NCBI GenBank assembly: GCA_015501605.1
Contig: JADNRZ010000005.1
Location: 1,364,001-1,428,000 of the forward strand
Reading direction: 5' to 3'
Length of the DNA: 64,000 nt
From: Panaeolus papilionaceus
Taxonomy: Eukaryota > Basidiomycota > Agaricomycetes > Agaricales
Position numbers and translations under genes: made by a program. Position 1 is the stretch's first letter; each line of letters begins with the position of its first letter. The notes beneath the pieces are model-generated. The model searched no databases, had not been told where the DNA came from, and saw only the letters and a program-made list of their open reading frames with translations. This document shows, one piece after another, positions 46,810-58,007 of this stretch.

Positions 46810-47259
46810 TCAGCAAGCCTTTCCTTGACTAGTCGCACAGCTCCCTCCAGACCCAATGACACCATTCAATGTCTTCACAAATCCCTGCATATACACCTCC
46901 GATTGCCCTGCGCAGGAATTCGAATTCGTATGCCACTGACCAAAACCGGTATTATACGCTTGTCTACATTCATCTACACTCCTAGGCTTGTAGTAAACGC
47001 TACACGGCGTAGCTGTGCTGGGAACCCAAGTGAGACTGCCGACGTTATATGTCTTGCATGGGTCGGACAATATCTTGCTGCATATGTCGGTTAGGTGGCC
47101 ATCAGTGAGGGATGACGATGCGTTGGTGCAGGTGCAACCCCCGGACCCAGAGCAGGTTTTAGTGGGCGTGCTGTTTTCGATGACGTCCCAGTTGGCGAGT
47201 GCTGGTGTTGTGAGAGCGCTAATGATTGTTAAAACGAATGCGGTGATGGTCTTCTTCAT
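46810..47259 (-). CDS. Small secreted cysteine-rich protein (ten Cys)
   Basis: One exon of 149 residues. The start is placed at the ATG that opens a clear signal peptide (MKKTITAFVLTIISALTTPA, cleavage near ALA-N); the frame stays open 22 codons upstream without improving it. The mature chain of about 127 residues has ten cysteines in irregular spacing (KTCSGSGGCTCTN, DICSK, DPCKTY, TPCSVYY, DECRQAY, NSCAGQ, GSCATSQGKAC), so up to five disulphides. I recognise no family. Small secreted cysteine-rich proteins of fungi act as effectors, antimicrobials or wall proteins; none of these is shown here. The stop TGA (46812-46810) is followed by a GTAAG, which looks like a splice donor but lies after the stop. 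Confidence 0.72.
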   Translation of the reverse strand: MKKTITAFVLTIISALTTPALANWDVIENSTPTKTCSGSGGCTCTNASSSLTDGHLTDICSKILSDPCKTYNVGSLTWVPSTATPCSVYYKPRSVDECRQAYNTGFGQWHTNSNSCAGQSEVYMQGFVKTLNGVIGSGGSCATSQGKAC

Positions 47260-47812
47260 CGTTGAAGAAATGACTGGATGTTGTCTGAGGACGAGTTGCG
47301 ATGAGACAGTGAAAGGAGACACCACCCCGCTTATATACAGGAGTGGTGATCATTCTTTCTTAAACGTGTTAACTGATTACCTTATTGCGAGGCTTATCGC
47401 GTGTCTTCACCACCGAAGACGACTCCCCGCGAAGGCGACATGTTGTGGTTCTGACACTAGATGAACCCTTATGTGGCTATCGAAGGTCCTCAAGAGCAAC
47501 GCAGGCTCAAAGGCGCTTCGATGACCGCATAGCAAAGCACCACCCGGAATGTTTATCTCCGGCTGTTCGACTGATTAGTTCGAAGCCGGAGGCACTACCT
47601 CCAGTCCTCATTCATTCCTCAAGCTGGAAGTATTATGCCCTTTTCGGTCGGTGTTAGTCCTGCTAAGTAAGGCAGATTTTTGGAGCCTTATCACCGTTTT
47701 AGTTCGGGTTGTTTCTCTTCGAGGATAAGAGATCTTGAGCACCAATGGATTGGGGCTTGTTGTACAGAGAATTCATACATATGCGCCATACCACACCTAA
47801 AACCGGCAGCAC
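47260..47812. other. Intergenic region, no gene seen
   Basis: Promoter of the secreted-protein gene and 3' flank of the transporter gene. Short frames only. Confidence 0.45.
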
Positions 47813-49839
47813 TTAATCGACACGACGTGGTTGACTCGGTACAAGGAACCATAAGACCATCATGAACCCCATCATGGAAACCAAACTAAAAACCCATTAG
47901 ACACCTGTCAATCGTCGAGCGAAGGGCAGAAACAACTTACAGAGGTTGCAGACTGTGAAGGCCGTGTTTCTCTGCGATGGCACCAGTCATAAAAGGCAGA
48001 ACGGCACTACCTGCCTGTCCAAACCCAGCTATCCACCCAATTGAACCTGTTAAAATCCAGCGGGGGAGAATGCGTGAAGCATGGTTGATCGCAATGGCGT
48101 ACATCGGGCCCAAGAGTACACCGACGATGGAGACTGCGACGGCGTTTCCGATTAATGATGGGACGAACCAAACAACGAACTCGAGTCTGATAGAAAAGTT
48201 TAATGGCTATCATTGAAATTGAAACACAATAAAAGGTTTACACGTACCCAATAGAAAGTAATGCATAGAGGAATACGACTCGTTTTTCACCGACCTGATA
48301 TATTGCGATGTCAGCGACAGAGGTTTCATTGACACTATGATGGACAGACCTTTTTGTTGGCCCAGAGGAGAAGGACTCGGCCAATGGTCAGACCTAAGAA
48401 ACAAGTTTAAGTCGAAGAATCAGGAAAGCTGGGGCATAATCTTACCTCCAAAGAAACCAGAAGAAATGTACCCGGAACTTGGCCCTCCCTGTCGTTCTTG
48501 GATGATAAACGTGACAATCCAGCCTGCCAAAGTTATATCAACCCCTTGCGGTTCACGATGAGGTAAAACAGTGTAACTGACCTCCAATAGTCACTTCCAC
48601 TCCGACGTAAACAAAGACGAAGAAAGCCAAAAAGTGCACAGCGCGTGTACGCAGAACCTGTTTGAAGGTGGCCTCCTCTGACGCACTCGTTCGCTCGGGC
48701 ACAACCTCTCCTGCTTCTGTGAGGCATTCTGGAATCGCCTTATCAGTACAGACGTCGCTGACCCTGGATGCACAATGTATCTCACCGTCTTGCCCTTGGA
48801 AGCGGAAGACCATAACAAGGACAATCGTATTGAGGACTGACACCCCTAACGATACGAGAAAGTGGAATGACCATCTAGGCAGCTGAGCGAATTGTGTTGC
48901 AACCAAGGGTGCTGCAAACGCCCCGAGACCTATCCGAGGGAAGTTCAGACGGAATGTCCAGACACGAGGAATTGCATTTACAAACCATACGCAGCATGAA
49001 GGACACCCATCTTAGCCTCTGGGTTTTCTTTCAATACAGCGACGAAACCATTTGCTTGGGCATCCTATTGTTTTGAAAAATAATGAGAAAAAGATGAGAC
49101 GGACAGCGAAAGCTCGCGACAGACCTGGAGGGCGATTCCTGCCCCGTTTATGACGTAGGCAAACACGAAAGCGGGGAAGGGAGGAGCAGCGCATTGGATG
49201 GAATATGCGACTATCTGAAAGCACGATCCCAGGACGAGCGTCTGTGAATCAGGATCGCTGTCAACGATGTTGAAGGCAACAAGGCAAATTTCGAAACTCT
49301 ACCTTTCCGAATCCAAGTTTTTCGGTCAACCACATGTTCGAAACCGCTCCTGAAACGAAACCCTGTTGTGAAGTGTTGGATTAAATGACGAAATTAGCAG
49401 TCAACCTGTATTTCACTTACAACACATGCAAAGACGAAAATCAATGAGACAATTGCAAAGTTAACCTATAAAGAGAGCGATTGTTAGAGAAGTTCAGAGG
49501 CAAAGAAGTTTACTATACCCCATAGACTTCTTGAATGCGAGATAGTAAAGGGCCAGTTGTCCCATCGTTCCAGCCAGCGACGAATAACGTCCAACATAAA
49601 GCTGCAAATTGGACCCTTGCCAGTATCTTCTGCTTTGAAGTGAGAACTGGCAATATCTCTGAGGATTTACCAGCCACATCGTTTGTGATGGCTGCATTGC
49701 TACCCAAAGCTTGCGTTGGTGGATACCCAAACCCGTTCTCGTTGCGGCTGCCTTTGGACTGATGTGATCGTGGTATGGAACGAAGTGAAGGCTCAATAGA
49801 AGTCCTCAGTAGATCTATAGTGGTGATTTGTGTGCTCAT
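47813..49839 (-). CDS. Major facilitator superfamily transporter
   Basis: A multi-exon MFS gene with about twelve predicted helices. A hydrophilic N-terminus (MSTQITTIDLLRTSIEPSLR) precedes the first helix (VQFAALCWTLFVAGWNDG) and TGPLLSRIQEVYGV. Further elements are NFAIVSLIFVFACVGFVSGA, WLTEKLGFGK (the motif-A loop), AYSIQCAAPPFPAFVFAYVI and GFVAVLKENPEAKMGVLH. A central loop of about 60 residues contains many charges, then VHFLAFFVFVYVGVEVTIGG and the remaining helices, ending PSQPRRVD. The sequence is like the fungal group that includes yeast Bsc6 and bacterial fucose/sugar-type permeases, judged from the GWNDGTTGPLL start. The substrate is unknown. The ATG at 49839 is preferred over an upstream ATG that would add a non-conserved leader. 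Confidence 0.83.
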
Positions 49840-50538
49840 GGTCGTCCAATTTCGTTGAAAGGGATGAATGGGTGAGAGACATGCAGCCTCTTTTAAAGAT
49901 TGCAGAATGCGGGGTACTGGCAAGACGCAGGAAGGAAGGATGTCAAATTTTCCGAGATTAGTCCGAGTCATCGGACAGAGATTTGTGAGTCGATCGACCC
50001 GCCCTGCACGATTTTAATCATACCAAGACTTCGTGGAGCATTTTTACTTCTTGTGACGTATGTAGGCTGGTGTAGAGTAGAGAAAAATGCCTGGTTACAA
50101 TGCAAATTGTAATGTATTTCTCGGGCGAGTTTTTGGCCAGACACCATTCTGAGCGTCCAAATCAAAGCCTCCCCTCAACCTTTGTGAACACAGTAATCTT
50201 ACCTATGTACCCTCGGCCCTGACCCACAGACTTTCAGTTTGTGGTAAATATCGAGCTCACATTTCGGTCATTGAGTTTGTCAGTAGAGGTGGTGAAGGTG
50301 GTGTCGCTCCGGAAAAACATCGGAACAACACATAGGGGGCATTCGTCACCTGAAGCGGTAATTATTTCCGTAAATGGAACCCTCTTCAGGCTTCTCTGAG
50401 CTGAACAGTCAGATCAGTCATAACAAATAAACACTTCTTAGTAACCACAGGCAAGGTTGGAACGGGACATAACCACGTAGTGACGTGGATTTAACACGTC
50501 TTCTAGTTGCGTCCGCTCTCAGCGGAGTCAGATGCCTG
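49840..50538. other. Promoter side of the transporter gene
   Basis: No gene. The region runs from the MFS start codon to the foldback element. It probably contains the MFS promoter. Confidence 0.45.
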
Positions 50539-50540
50539 TA

Positions 50541-51232
50541 CAGTGGCGATCAAAAGTATTGCACGTGATTGACACCCATATTATCTCCACAACGACACAA
50601 GATATCAACATGATTTAAATTGTATTTTGTTAAATGGATGTTAAGGTGTAAATTCTGTATGTGAAATATATAAAAAGATTAATCTATGAGAAGTGAGTGA
50701 GTGTAGACCAAAAATGCGACTTTTCACCTCTGGGAAGGAGATACAAGAAAAATCTGAAAATATTATGGGAGGTAGGCCTGCTTAATCTAAGAATACCATA
50801 ATTTAAATCTCGAAAATTGATAGAGAGAGTTTCTCAAAAGACACTAATCATTGAGGGGACTTTTTGAAAATTCTGCTGAATTTGGCAGTGTTTGCACCCA
50901 AATCTTCAAAAAGTCCCCTCAATGATTAGCGTCTTTTGAGAAACTCTCTCTATCAATTTTCGAGATTTAAATTATGGTATTCTTAGATTAAGCAGGCCTA
51001 CCTCCCATAATATTTTCAGATTTTTCTTGTATCTCCTTCCCAGAGGTGAAAAGTCGCATTTTTGGTCTACACTCACTCACTTCTCATAGATTAATCTTTT
51101 TATATATTTCACATACAGAATTTACACCTTAACATCCATTTAACAAAATACAATTTAAATCATGTTGATATCTTGTGTCGTTGTGGAGATAATATGGGTG
51201 TCAATCACGTGCAATACTTTTGATCGCCACTG
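50541..51232. mobile_element. 692-bp palindromic foldback element (Tc1/mariner-like MITE)
   Basis: Two 328-bp arms (50541-50868 and 50905-51232) are reverse complements with only one difference noticed by eye, A at about 50853 against its partner. They surround a 36-bp spacer. Each end begins CAGTGGCGATCAAAAGTATT and is flanked by TA (50539-50540 and 51233-51234), the target-site duplication of Tc1/mariner elements. The CAGT start and AAAGTA motif also fit that superfamily. No transposase frame is inside, so it must have moved in trans. The very high identity of the arms points to recent formation or active gene conversion. Such a palindrome could form a long hairpin in RNA or DNA. Confidence 0.88.
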
Positions 51233-51234
51233 TA

Positions 51235-52098
51235 TATACTTTTTAAGACGACTTGTTAGCACCTAAACATGGGTAACATTGCATTCATTCGCAGCAATCG
51301 CCAGCGTGGTCTTCTTGGTCGGATATTGAAATGCCGGTGGTCCAACGTCTGTGTCACACAGTGCTTCCATCGCCTGGGCATCCTCCGTAAGTTTGTGGCA
51401 ACAAGGAGGCTAGGCTGTGCTGGACGAGAAAAAGATTCTTCGTAAGTAACTGATATGCCGGAACATATTGTACAATCTTACACTAACTATGTCTTTGAAA
51501 GGGTTCGTTGTTCCTTCTATTCTCCATTGACTCGTAAAATTGCGTTATGCAAGGTCGCGATTACTAAGTATGAATACCAGCACAATGTTCAAAAGAGAGC
51601 CTCCCCGTTGTACAGGTCTGCGTCAATTTCTCTCGACTGAGGCAACCTCTACCATCAACAGACAGTACAATGCATGAAGTGAGCCCCAACATAAGCTTAC
51701 CGGACCCACATCAGGCTTGTATTGTGCAACTGGACCCAATACATCGCACGTCTGTAAAATCGACATGGTCTAAGCTAAAAGACGAAAGTACGAGTGAATT
51801 CACAGATACCACATCTCCAAAGCTTTCCTTCGTCATATCCTTTTGTTGATTGCCTAATGATCTAAACGGGCCCAGTTAAAATGATACTGAGGACTGTTCT
51901 GCCTAACATGAATTTCCAGCAATTGATTAGATGGAAGGTACGGTGGAACTGATAGCTTGCAAGAAGGTCGTCCAGCCTGTTATTGTGCTCCTGGGTTGAT
52001 TAGACTCTGCCCGTGAGTTGCCATGCAATTGGATTACATCTCCAAGCTGCTGTGTGGATTGCACGGATGAAAATGAGCAAAGGATGCGTCAAAAATAA
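51235..52098. other. Region between two MITE-like elements
   Basis: No gene recognised. A 61-codon frame at 51455-51640 and a neighbouring short frame from about 51270 lack domains. Confidence 0.45.
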
Positions 52099-52100
52099 TA

Positions 52101-52302
52101 CAGTTGAATATCTCATAATGCATAAACTTGAAAAAATAATTAAAATCTTTCAAAAATATTTATTACTTCAACACTTATAAAACTAGGTCCAATTAGCATA
52201 AACGACCATTTTGGGGCATGTTTGAGGATAAGAGGTAGTTAACCTTTTTTTTAATGATTTAAAACCATTTAATTTTTTTATGCATTATGAGATATTCAAC
52301 TG
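52101..52302. mobile_element. 202-bp MITE with 26-bp terminal inverted repeats
   Basis: Ends are CAGTTGAATATCTCATAATG at the left and its reverse complement at the right. The repeats extend about 26 bp, to CATAAA. TA dinucleotides flank both sides (52099-52100 and 52303-52304). It is AT-rich and has no coding capacity. The ends share the CAGT start with the 692-bp element but otherwise differ, so it is a separate Tc1/mariner-type family. Confidence 0.82.
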
Positions 52303-52419
52303 TATATATGTTACATAGCAAAGCATTAAGAAAATAAACAGTGGCAATAGGATATCCTTGAAGAGTTTTACGCGTCAATGACGTGTACGAGCACCAAACA
52401 ATGAAAATTTAACTCACTA

Positions 52420-53114
52420 TTAGGCAGACTTAGACAACGTTGTCTCTCCCACAACCTCCAATTCCCTGACTTGCGGGCCTTTTGCTGCAGAGCCTGCCTG
52501 ACCACCTGCTGCTGCCAATGGCGCATCGTCTCGCACAGACAGTTCCCCTGACGTGACCTTTCCGACACCCAAGCCCAACTTCTGCCTAGACCAAATCCAC
52601 TTGGGCTTTCCTTTCGTTCCAGGTATAATAGGACGGTCGGGGTTTTGGTTAGCGTATGTGTGCTGTCGGGCGAGTCTGAGGTAGTAGCTGGGTGATAGAC
52701 CATTGGTCGAGTTGAATTTCCCAACGGCAGCCATCTTTTGCCAGTAGTTCAGTCTTGTTCCGAGGGCAACATAAGGTTTTAGCTACATGTTCGTGTTAGA
52801 GCAGCGCTGAGAAATGAACTGGGTTGTTGGTAACGCACAGCGGAGCTTTCGATTTCTTCTATAGGAGGTGCAACATATACACGGACTTTCTCATCCAACA
52901 GGCGGTATTTAGCACTTCCTTTAACGACGTGCTTACCGGGAGCACCCGTTCGATGACCACCAGGAAGGAAAGCCTGGCGCGTGCCTGTAGACCATTAGCA
53001 AACAGCTACAACATATGGCAAGTAGCTCTTACCCTTGTAGAAGTCTTTGTTACCCCTCTTGGGCGTCAAAGGCGCCCTTGACGCCTTTGAAAGTCTGGCC
53101 AACGTGGGGAACAT
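52420..53114 (-). CDS. MRPL27: Mitochondrial ribosomal protein mL41 (large subunit)
   Basis: A component of the mitochondrial 54S ribosomal subunit. Exon 1 begins MFPTLARLSKASRAPLTPKR, a basic presequence-like stretch, then GNKDFYKG. Later exons give TRQAFLPGGHRTGAPGKHVV, KYRLLDEKVRVYVAPPI and ALKPYV. The GNK-x-x-YKGTR motif, the VR-x-YV-x-P element and the LKPYV box are the hallmarks of mL41. The last exon continues well past this core for about 110 residues (MAAVGKFNSTNGLSPSYYLR), with a low-complexity Gly/Ala tail ending at TAA 52420-52422. Extended C-termini are common in fungal members. Four exons are expected. It is divergent from TSR3 with 161 bp between start codons. Confidence 0.87.
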
Positions 53115-53275
53115 GGTTAGTCGCGAATGAGGTCGATGAGCATTGAGCACCAAAACCAAAATTTGTGACTATTCCGGGGCGTTTGTTCCCACGACTATGT
53201 CCTTATTTGAGCAGCTTGCAACTGATTACGGTTCCTTAAACACATCCACTCAATAAATCTTATCGTTTTTAAAGT
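53115..53275. promoter_or_regulatory. Shared divergent promoter of MRPL27 and TSR3
   Basis: 161 bp separate two divergent ribosome-related genes. Co-regulation is plausible but inferred from arrangement. No element was identified with confidence. Confidence 0.35.
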
Positions 53276-54577
53276 ATGGGAAAAAAGAATAATAGTTCAA
53301 CGGCAACCAGCAGACCTCATCGTGCACCAAAAAGCTCTGGAAAACCTTCAGGAAGGGGATTTACAGGACATCGGGGTAGAGGACGAAATTATGGAGGTCA
53401 GAATGCAGAGCTGCCTGGGTTTCAAGAGAGACCAGAGAGTGCCGTCGACGAAGAAGAGGATGAGGATGAAGAAGGGTCCTCTCAAGGTGTGTCTCTACCA
53501 GGGTTGTTGACGATCTGTCTTTTGATGATAAATTAGATGACAGTGAGGCCGAAGTGGACATTGATGTCCGTGTCGCGATGTGGGTGAGCCTACTCAAGTT
53601 CCCCTATGCAAATACTTTACTAATACGAGTGTAGGACTTCAACCATTGTGATCCCCGTAGATGCTCTGGGAAGAAACTCTCGCGCCTTGGTCTGATCAAG
53701 GAGTTACGAATCGGATCTCGGTTTAGAGGAATCGTCGTTTCGTGATTCAATTTCCCTCAATCTAGTGGGCGCCACGATGCTCATATTATTCAGTCCTAAG
53801 GGCAAATCCGTGGTCAGCCCTGCAGATAGGGAAATTATTCTTGCAGGGGGCTTGGCTGTGGTAGAATGTTCATGGGCCCGTCTTGATGATGTCCCGTTTA
53901 ATAAAATCGCAAGCCCTCACGAACGCCTTCGTCAGTCACACCTGTTTCGTATCTGTCGCCCTGATACTCAAGTTTGAAACTAGTACCTTACCTTATGGCT
54001 ACCAACCCCACAAATTACGGCAAACCTTGGCGTTTGAACTGCGTCGAAGCACTGGCAGCAGCATTTTATATCACAGGATTTAATTCATACGCTGACAAGC
54101 TCCTCAGCCGTTTTGGATGGGGCGAATCGTTTTGGAAGGTTAACCAGTAAGGTTATTTTTTGTCAGATGTCCTCTTGCCACGTTCCTATATCTTGTGATT
54201 ACAGAACATACTTGGAGATTTACCAAAAATGCAAATCAGCCGAAGAGGTGGAGGCTGCGCAAAAGAAGATCATGGATGATCTCGAGGAAAGCTGGAACGA
54301 ATCGAGACGGAAGAAGGGTGAGTCTGAAGATTGCCGATTTGACCTGCATACCTAATGTTTGAGTACCCTAGAAAATCAGGGGGACCTTGACTCTGAGGAT
54401 TTGTTGGTCGCGAACCCCAATCGGGCAAGGATTGAGGAGAGTGAGGACGAGGAAGACGACGAGGAAGATAACACCAACGAGGCTGCAGGCAATAGACTCG
54501 ACTCAAATCCCTCTCCCCCTCCGGACTCGGAATCGGATGACGAAGGACTTTCAAAAACCAGAACTGCACATTCGTAA
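53276..54577 (+). CDS. TSR3: 18S rRNA aminocarboxypropyltransferase
   Basis: Transfers the 3-amino-3-carboxypropyl group from S-adenosylmethionine to the hypermodified pseudouridine of 18S rRNA, a late step in 40S maturation. The N-terminus is basic and Gly/Ser/Arg-rich ([17 protein letters not shown]), followed by an acidic run. The catalytic domain is clear: [92 protein letters not shown] and [11 protein letters not shown]. The C-terminus is disordered and acidic ([12 protein letters not shown]). Seven exons are needed; all junctions inspected keep the frame. Conservation across the SAM-binding core makes an active enzyme likely. Confidence 0.94.
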
Positions 54578-55093
54578 TACGGAATCTTGGTATAGTTTGC
54601 TCGCTATATCTCAGGTTGATAATGGGCACTTCATCACAGACATGGATTGTTGTATATTCTCGCTAGATCGTCCTACATCAGAGGTCGATATCGATCGGCC
54701 TGGGTTTTCAAACCTTGCGGCGATTGTAGCCTCGAAATTAGCACAGTTCAACAAATCATACATGACACCCCTTAGAACGGACCCCTATTCTTCGAGCAGC
54801 CATTCGACGAGGTATATTGGAGTTGATCCAATGCTATTTGTGTATAGTTCAAGGCTGTGTGACAACCTTACTAGAAAAAACGGCTTGAAAAAGCGTCCTC
54901 GAGTATTCGAATCTGCACTTTGCTTGTCTGAAGGACAAGTCAGAGCTTAAGCGATAATCTACTACAGAACAAGTCTATCCGGTCGCCAATCCGATCAAGA
55001 ATGGAACTCTTTGAAGGCTCGTAAATACCCCTGAACCTCAAACAAACGTTGGTGTATTTTTTCAGTTTGGCGTATCACAATAACCCTCTCTAG
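54578..55093. other. Stretch before the MARVEL-like exons
   Basis: A 187-codon frame spans this stretch in part, overlapping the end of TSR3, but its sequence shows no domain. The missing N-terminal exons of the MARVEL-like gene may lie here. Confidence 0.4.
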
Positions 55094-55531
55094 TTTCACC
55101 TCCTCACAAAGAAGATGCTGCATTTCCTTTCATTTGGAGTTTTTTCTTTTATCTGGTTTGGTATGCTTGCCGTCTAGTCCTTCTACTTATACGGCAGCAA
55201 AATTGATACGGGATTTCCAATGTTGCTTAGTCCTTGGAATACTGATTCTGTCACAGACACCCGCAGAGTGCAATTTTAATTTATACTCGGATAGTCGTGG
55301 TGATTTGTGGTGCGGAATGGAGGCTTCTTCTGGGGCGATAGGGGTTCTTGTTGCCATCCTTTGTGAGTGCACTATGCTGCATCATTTATCTAAAAGGTAG
55401 CTGATGGCAGGCTCTTTTTTTCCCTTCCAGGCGCCATTACCACCGTCTTTGTGTTCCGATCTGAGGCTGACTCGCAGGGCAATGTTAGAGAAACATCTGT
55501 TAACTCGGATGTGGAGCATCTTGCATCATAA
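55094..55531 (+). CDS. MARVEL-like tetraspan membrane protein, 3' exons only
   Basis: Three exons can be joined: from 55094 to 55160, from 55198, and a last one ending at TAA 55529-55531. They encode MLHFLSFGVFSFIWFAKLIR, DFQCCLVLGILILSQTPAEC, a short polar loop with WCGMEASSGA, then IGVLVAILCAITTVFVF and a charged tail. The pattern (helix with conserved Trp, extracellular cysteines, last helix) fits the C-terminal half of basidiomycete MARVEL-like proteins. I could not connect an upstream exon with a start codon and the first helices. Either the N-terminus is in the 500 bp upstream with unusual splicing, or the gene has lost it. Confidence 0.5.
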
Positions 55532-55744
55532 TTAATGATAAGAGCCGCATCTCTACTGGAAGATTGTAACATACATAACCCACATTGATACCACAGTAAT
55601 GCTAGCTTGAGCCTAGAAGTTTGTATGTACCTGGGAAGATCATCACCGTCCAAACGCGTCGCCCCTATCTCCTAGCGCTTGTGCACGTGACCCTTGAATG
55701 AATTTCTTTCTGAGAGTGGGTTGCTATTTTTAACTCAACCTCCG

Positions 55745-57407
55745 ATGCTCCTGCGACGTCTATTTTCAACAACATCTCCTTGCCAGCAGCGACTTCCACC
55801 TACTATTAGACAACTTCTGCAATATCAACCTGAATCTTCTTCATCCCACTTGAACACAACAACTGTTGTCTCTGGCTGGATACAATCAATACGAAAGCAA
55901 AAGAATGTGTCGTTTGCGGTTATAACCGATGGGAGCTCGTCGAAAGGTCTACAGACAGTCTTGCTCAAGGGAAAGGACGAGAATGTTCTCAGACAGTGCG
56001 CTATAGTCTGGCTTACAACATAAGGCGCTGCTAACATTCGACGTAGACTGACTAATGGGGCTGCAGTTCGCGTCACGGGCCAACTTGTACCGTCCAAGGG
56101 AGCAGGACAAGCTCTGGAGCTATTGGTTGACGAAAGCCAGAATGGTCTTGTAGAAGTGCTCGGTGAATGTGATCCATTAGTGAGCATAGATATCGATCTC
56201 CTTGGCAGAGCAATGCTTATCGAAGTTCAGACATATTCAATTCAAAAGAAGGCCTTAACACCGGAGTACCTTCGCGACAATGTGCACCTGCGTGCTCGTA
56301 CTGCAAACATTGCTGCGATGCTTCGTACTCGAGATGCGGTTCGACGGAGAATCGATAACGTTTTCGAGGTTAGTGGTTCACATGGTTTTCACTCAACGTT
56401 CAAAATAAATGAAGTAACAGGCCCAAGGGTTTACTCATATCCATACTCCCGTTATCACCGGCAACGACGCAGAAGGAGCTGGAGAGGCATTCAGATTGTC
56501 CATGGTTGACAGCCATCACCCAGCCGCCTCAGATACCACCCAATCTCCTGATGAGAGTCGCCTGGAATTTTTTTCCCGACCAGCTTTCCTGACTGTGTCG
56601 CATCAATTGCACCTGGAAGCCATAGCTACTGCACTCTCACGCGTCTACACACTTTCTCCATGCTTCCGCGCAGAGCCTTCACAAACCTCGCGGCATCTAG
56701 CAGAGTTCTGGATGCTGGAAGCCGAATGGGTAATTCAGAACAACACCAAGCCCTACAACGGTGTTGAAGAGATCTGTCAATTTTCAGAAACCCTGCTTCG
56801 GGAAACCGTTGGCCCACTTCTTTCATCTGAAGATCTTCAGCTACTGGGGAAAGATATGCCAGACACAAAAAGACGATCCCTTGCAGCCGCATTTGAAGAC
56901 CAGTCTCGATGGGCACGTCTGTCTTATACCGATGCCATTCGGGAATTGGAAAAGGCCCCTACTTCTGTCGACTTCGCCTTCCGTCCTAAATGGGGTTTGG
57001 GTCTTCAAAGCGAGCACGAACGTTATCTTGCAGAGCAGGTAGTTGGGGGCCCTGTCTTTATCACCCATTACCCAGCCTCCATCAAGCCGTTCTACATGCG
57101 AGCCTCAGATCCAGACGAGGGCCGAACTGTCGAGTGTTTCGACTTGTTGATTCCACATATGGGGGAGTTGATTGGCGGCAGTGTTAGGGAAGAGCGTTGG
57201 GATATTCTGAAACGCCAGATGGAAGAAGCAGGGTTGTTATCTTCTGAGGCAGGTTACGAATGGTACCTTGATCTGCGCAAGTACGGAGGTACACCTCATG
57301 GTGGCTTTGGTATGGGCTTTGAGAGACTGGTTAGTTGGATAACAGGGCAGGAAAATGTGAGAGAGTGTATCCCAATGCCAAGATGGGCGGGCCGAATGTT
57401 GTTGTAA
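55745..57407 (+). CDS. SLM5: Asparaginyl-tRNA synthetase, mitochondrial
   Basis: A class II aminoacyl-tRNA synthetase charging mitochondrial tRNA-Asn. The N-terminus (MLLRRLFSTTSPCQQRLPPT) looks like a mitochondrial presequence. An OB-fold anticodon-binding domain follows (VVSGWIQSIRKQKNVSFAVI, LQTVLLKG, VRVTGQLVPSKG). The catalytic core has THIHTPVITGNDAEGAGEAF, RLEFFSRPAFLTVSHQLHLE, motif 2 (CFRAEPSQTSRHLAEFWMLE) and motif 3 (HGGFGMGFERLVSW), ending in IPMPRW. Length and the IPMPRW terminus match the mitochondrial (NARS2/Slm5) type rather than the cytosolic enzyme. Four to five exons are used; the largest is about 56496-57407. The product should be active. Confidence 0.93.
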
Positions 57408-57688
57408 ATGCTTGGACTTGACGTTTGTGGCGCTCAAGCCAGGATTCACCTATCCGTAGAGCTACGTATCCGTATTTCTGCTCTGGACGCGCCTTATTGA
57501 TGAATCCTTAGCTAAATTCTCAGATCCAAATGCGGGGGTAAATGGTGTGCATATTGACTACTGAATAGAGCAATGACAGCAGATGACCATTCCTGTCCTT
57601 TATAATAAGGTATGTATGCCTTCCAAAACATGTCGCCTCAGTCAAACTCGGCGTCATATCGCGCACGTCAACTTCAATACGAAATCTT

Positions 57689-58007
57689 CTAATTTTGACC
57701 ATGATGAAACAACGCTTTGGCCGCAAATTTGACCACAGGACCTCTATAGACGACCATTAAGTCATGTCAACAGCACATAAGGTTTTCTCTCAACTCACCC
57801 AGGGATAAAGTCAGCTGCCATACTCAACAAGGAGCGGCTTTGTACGTTTTCTGGAGTCGAATCAGGCCGTCTACATCAGGAACTGGGTCAGCAAACGAAT
57901 AAGCAGTGATTTTCAAGGGTTATCATGTACCTGTGAGGTGCTGCAGCACCAACAGCAGAAGAGGCAGCCAAGGCAAGCGTTAAGGCAAGGACGAAGATGT
58001 TCTTCAT
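57689..58007 (-). CDS. Small secreted peptide precursor
   Basis: Three exons give 67 residues. The first encodes a signal peptide (MKNIFVLALTLALAASSAVG) followed by AAAPHR; the second RPDSTPENVQSRSLLSMAAD and FIPG; the third GPVVKFAAKALFHHGQN, with TAG at 57689-57691. The mature part is only about 45 residues, without cysteines, and its end can form an amphipathic helix (VVKFAAKALFHH). I know no family for it. A frameshifted copy lies 1.4 kb away at 59150-59458. That the two share exon order and splice phase supports this being a true gene, despite its size. It might be a signalling or antimicrobial-type peptide, but this is not shown. Confidence 0.55.

Noticed and set aside
51235..51700. Transposase remnant beside the foldback element
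   Set aside because: Short frames there show no DDE or helix-turn-helix motif, so no link to the element can be made.
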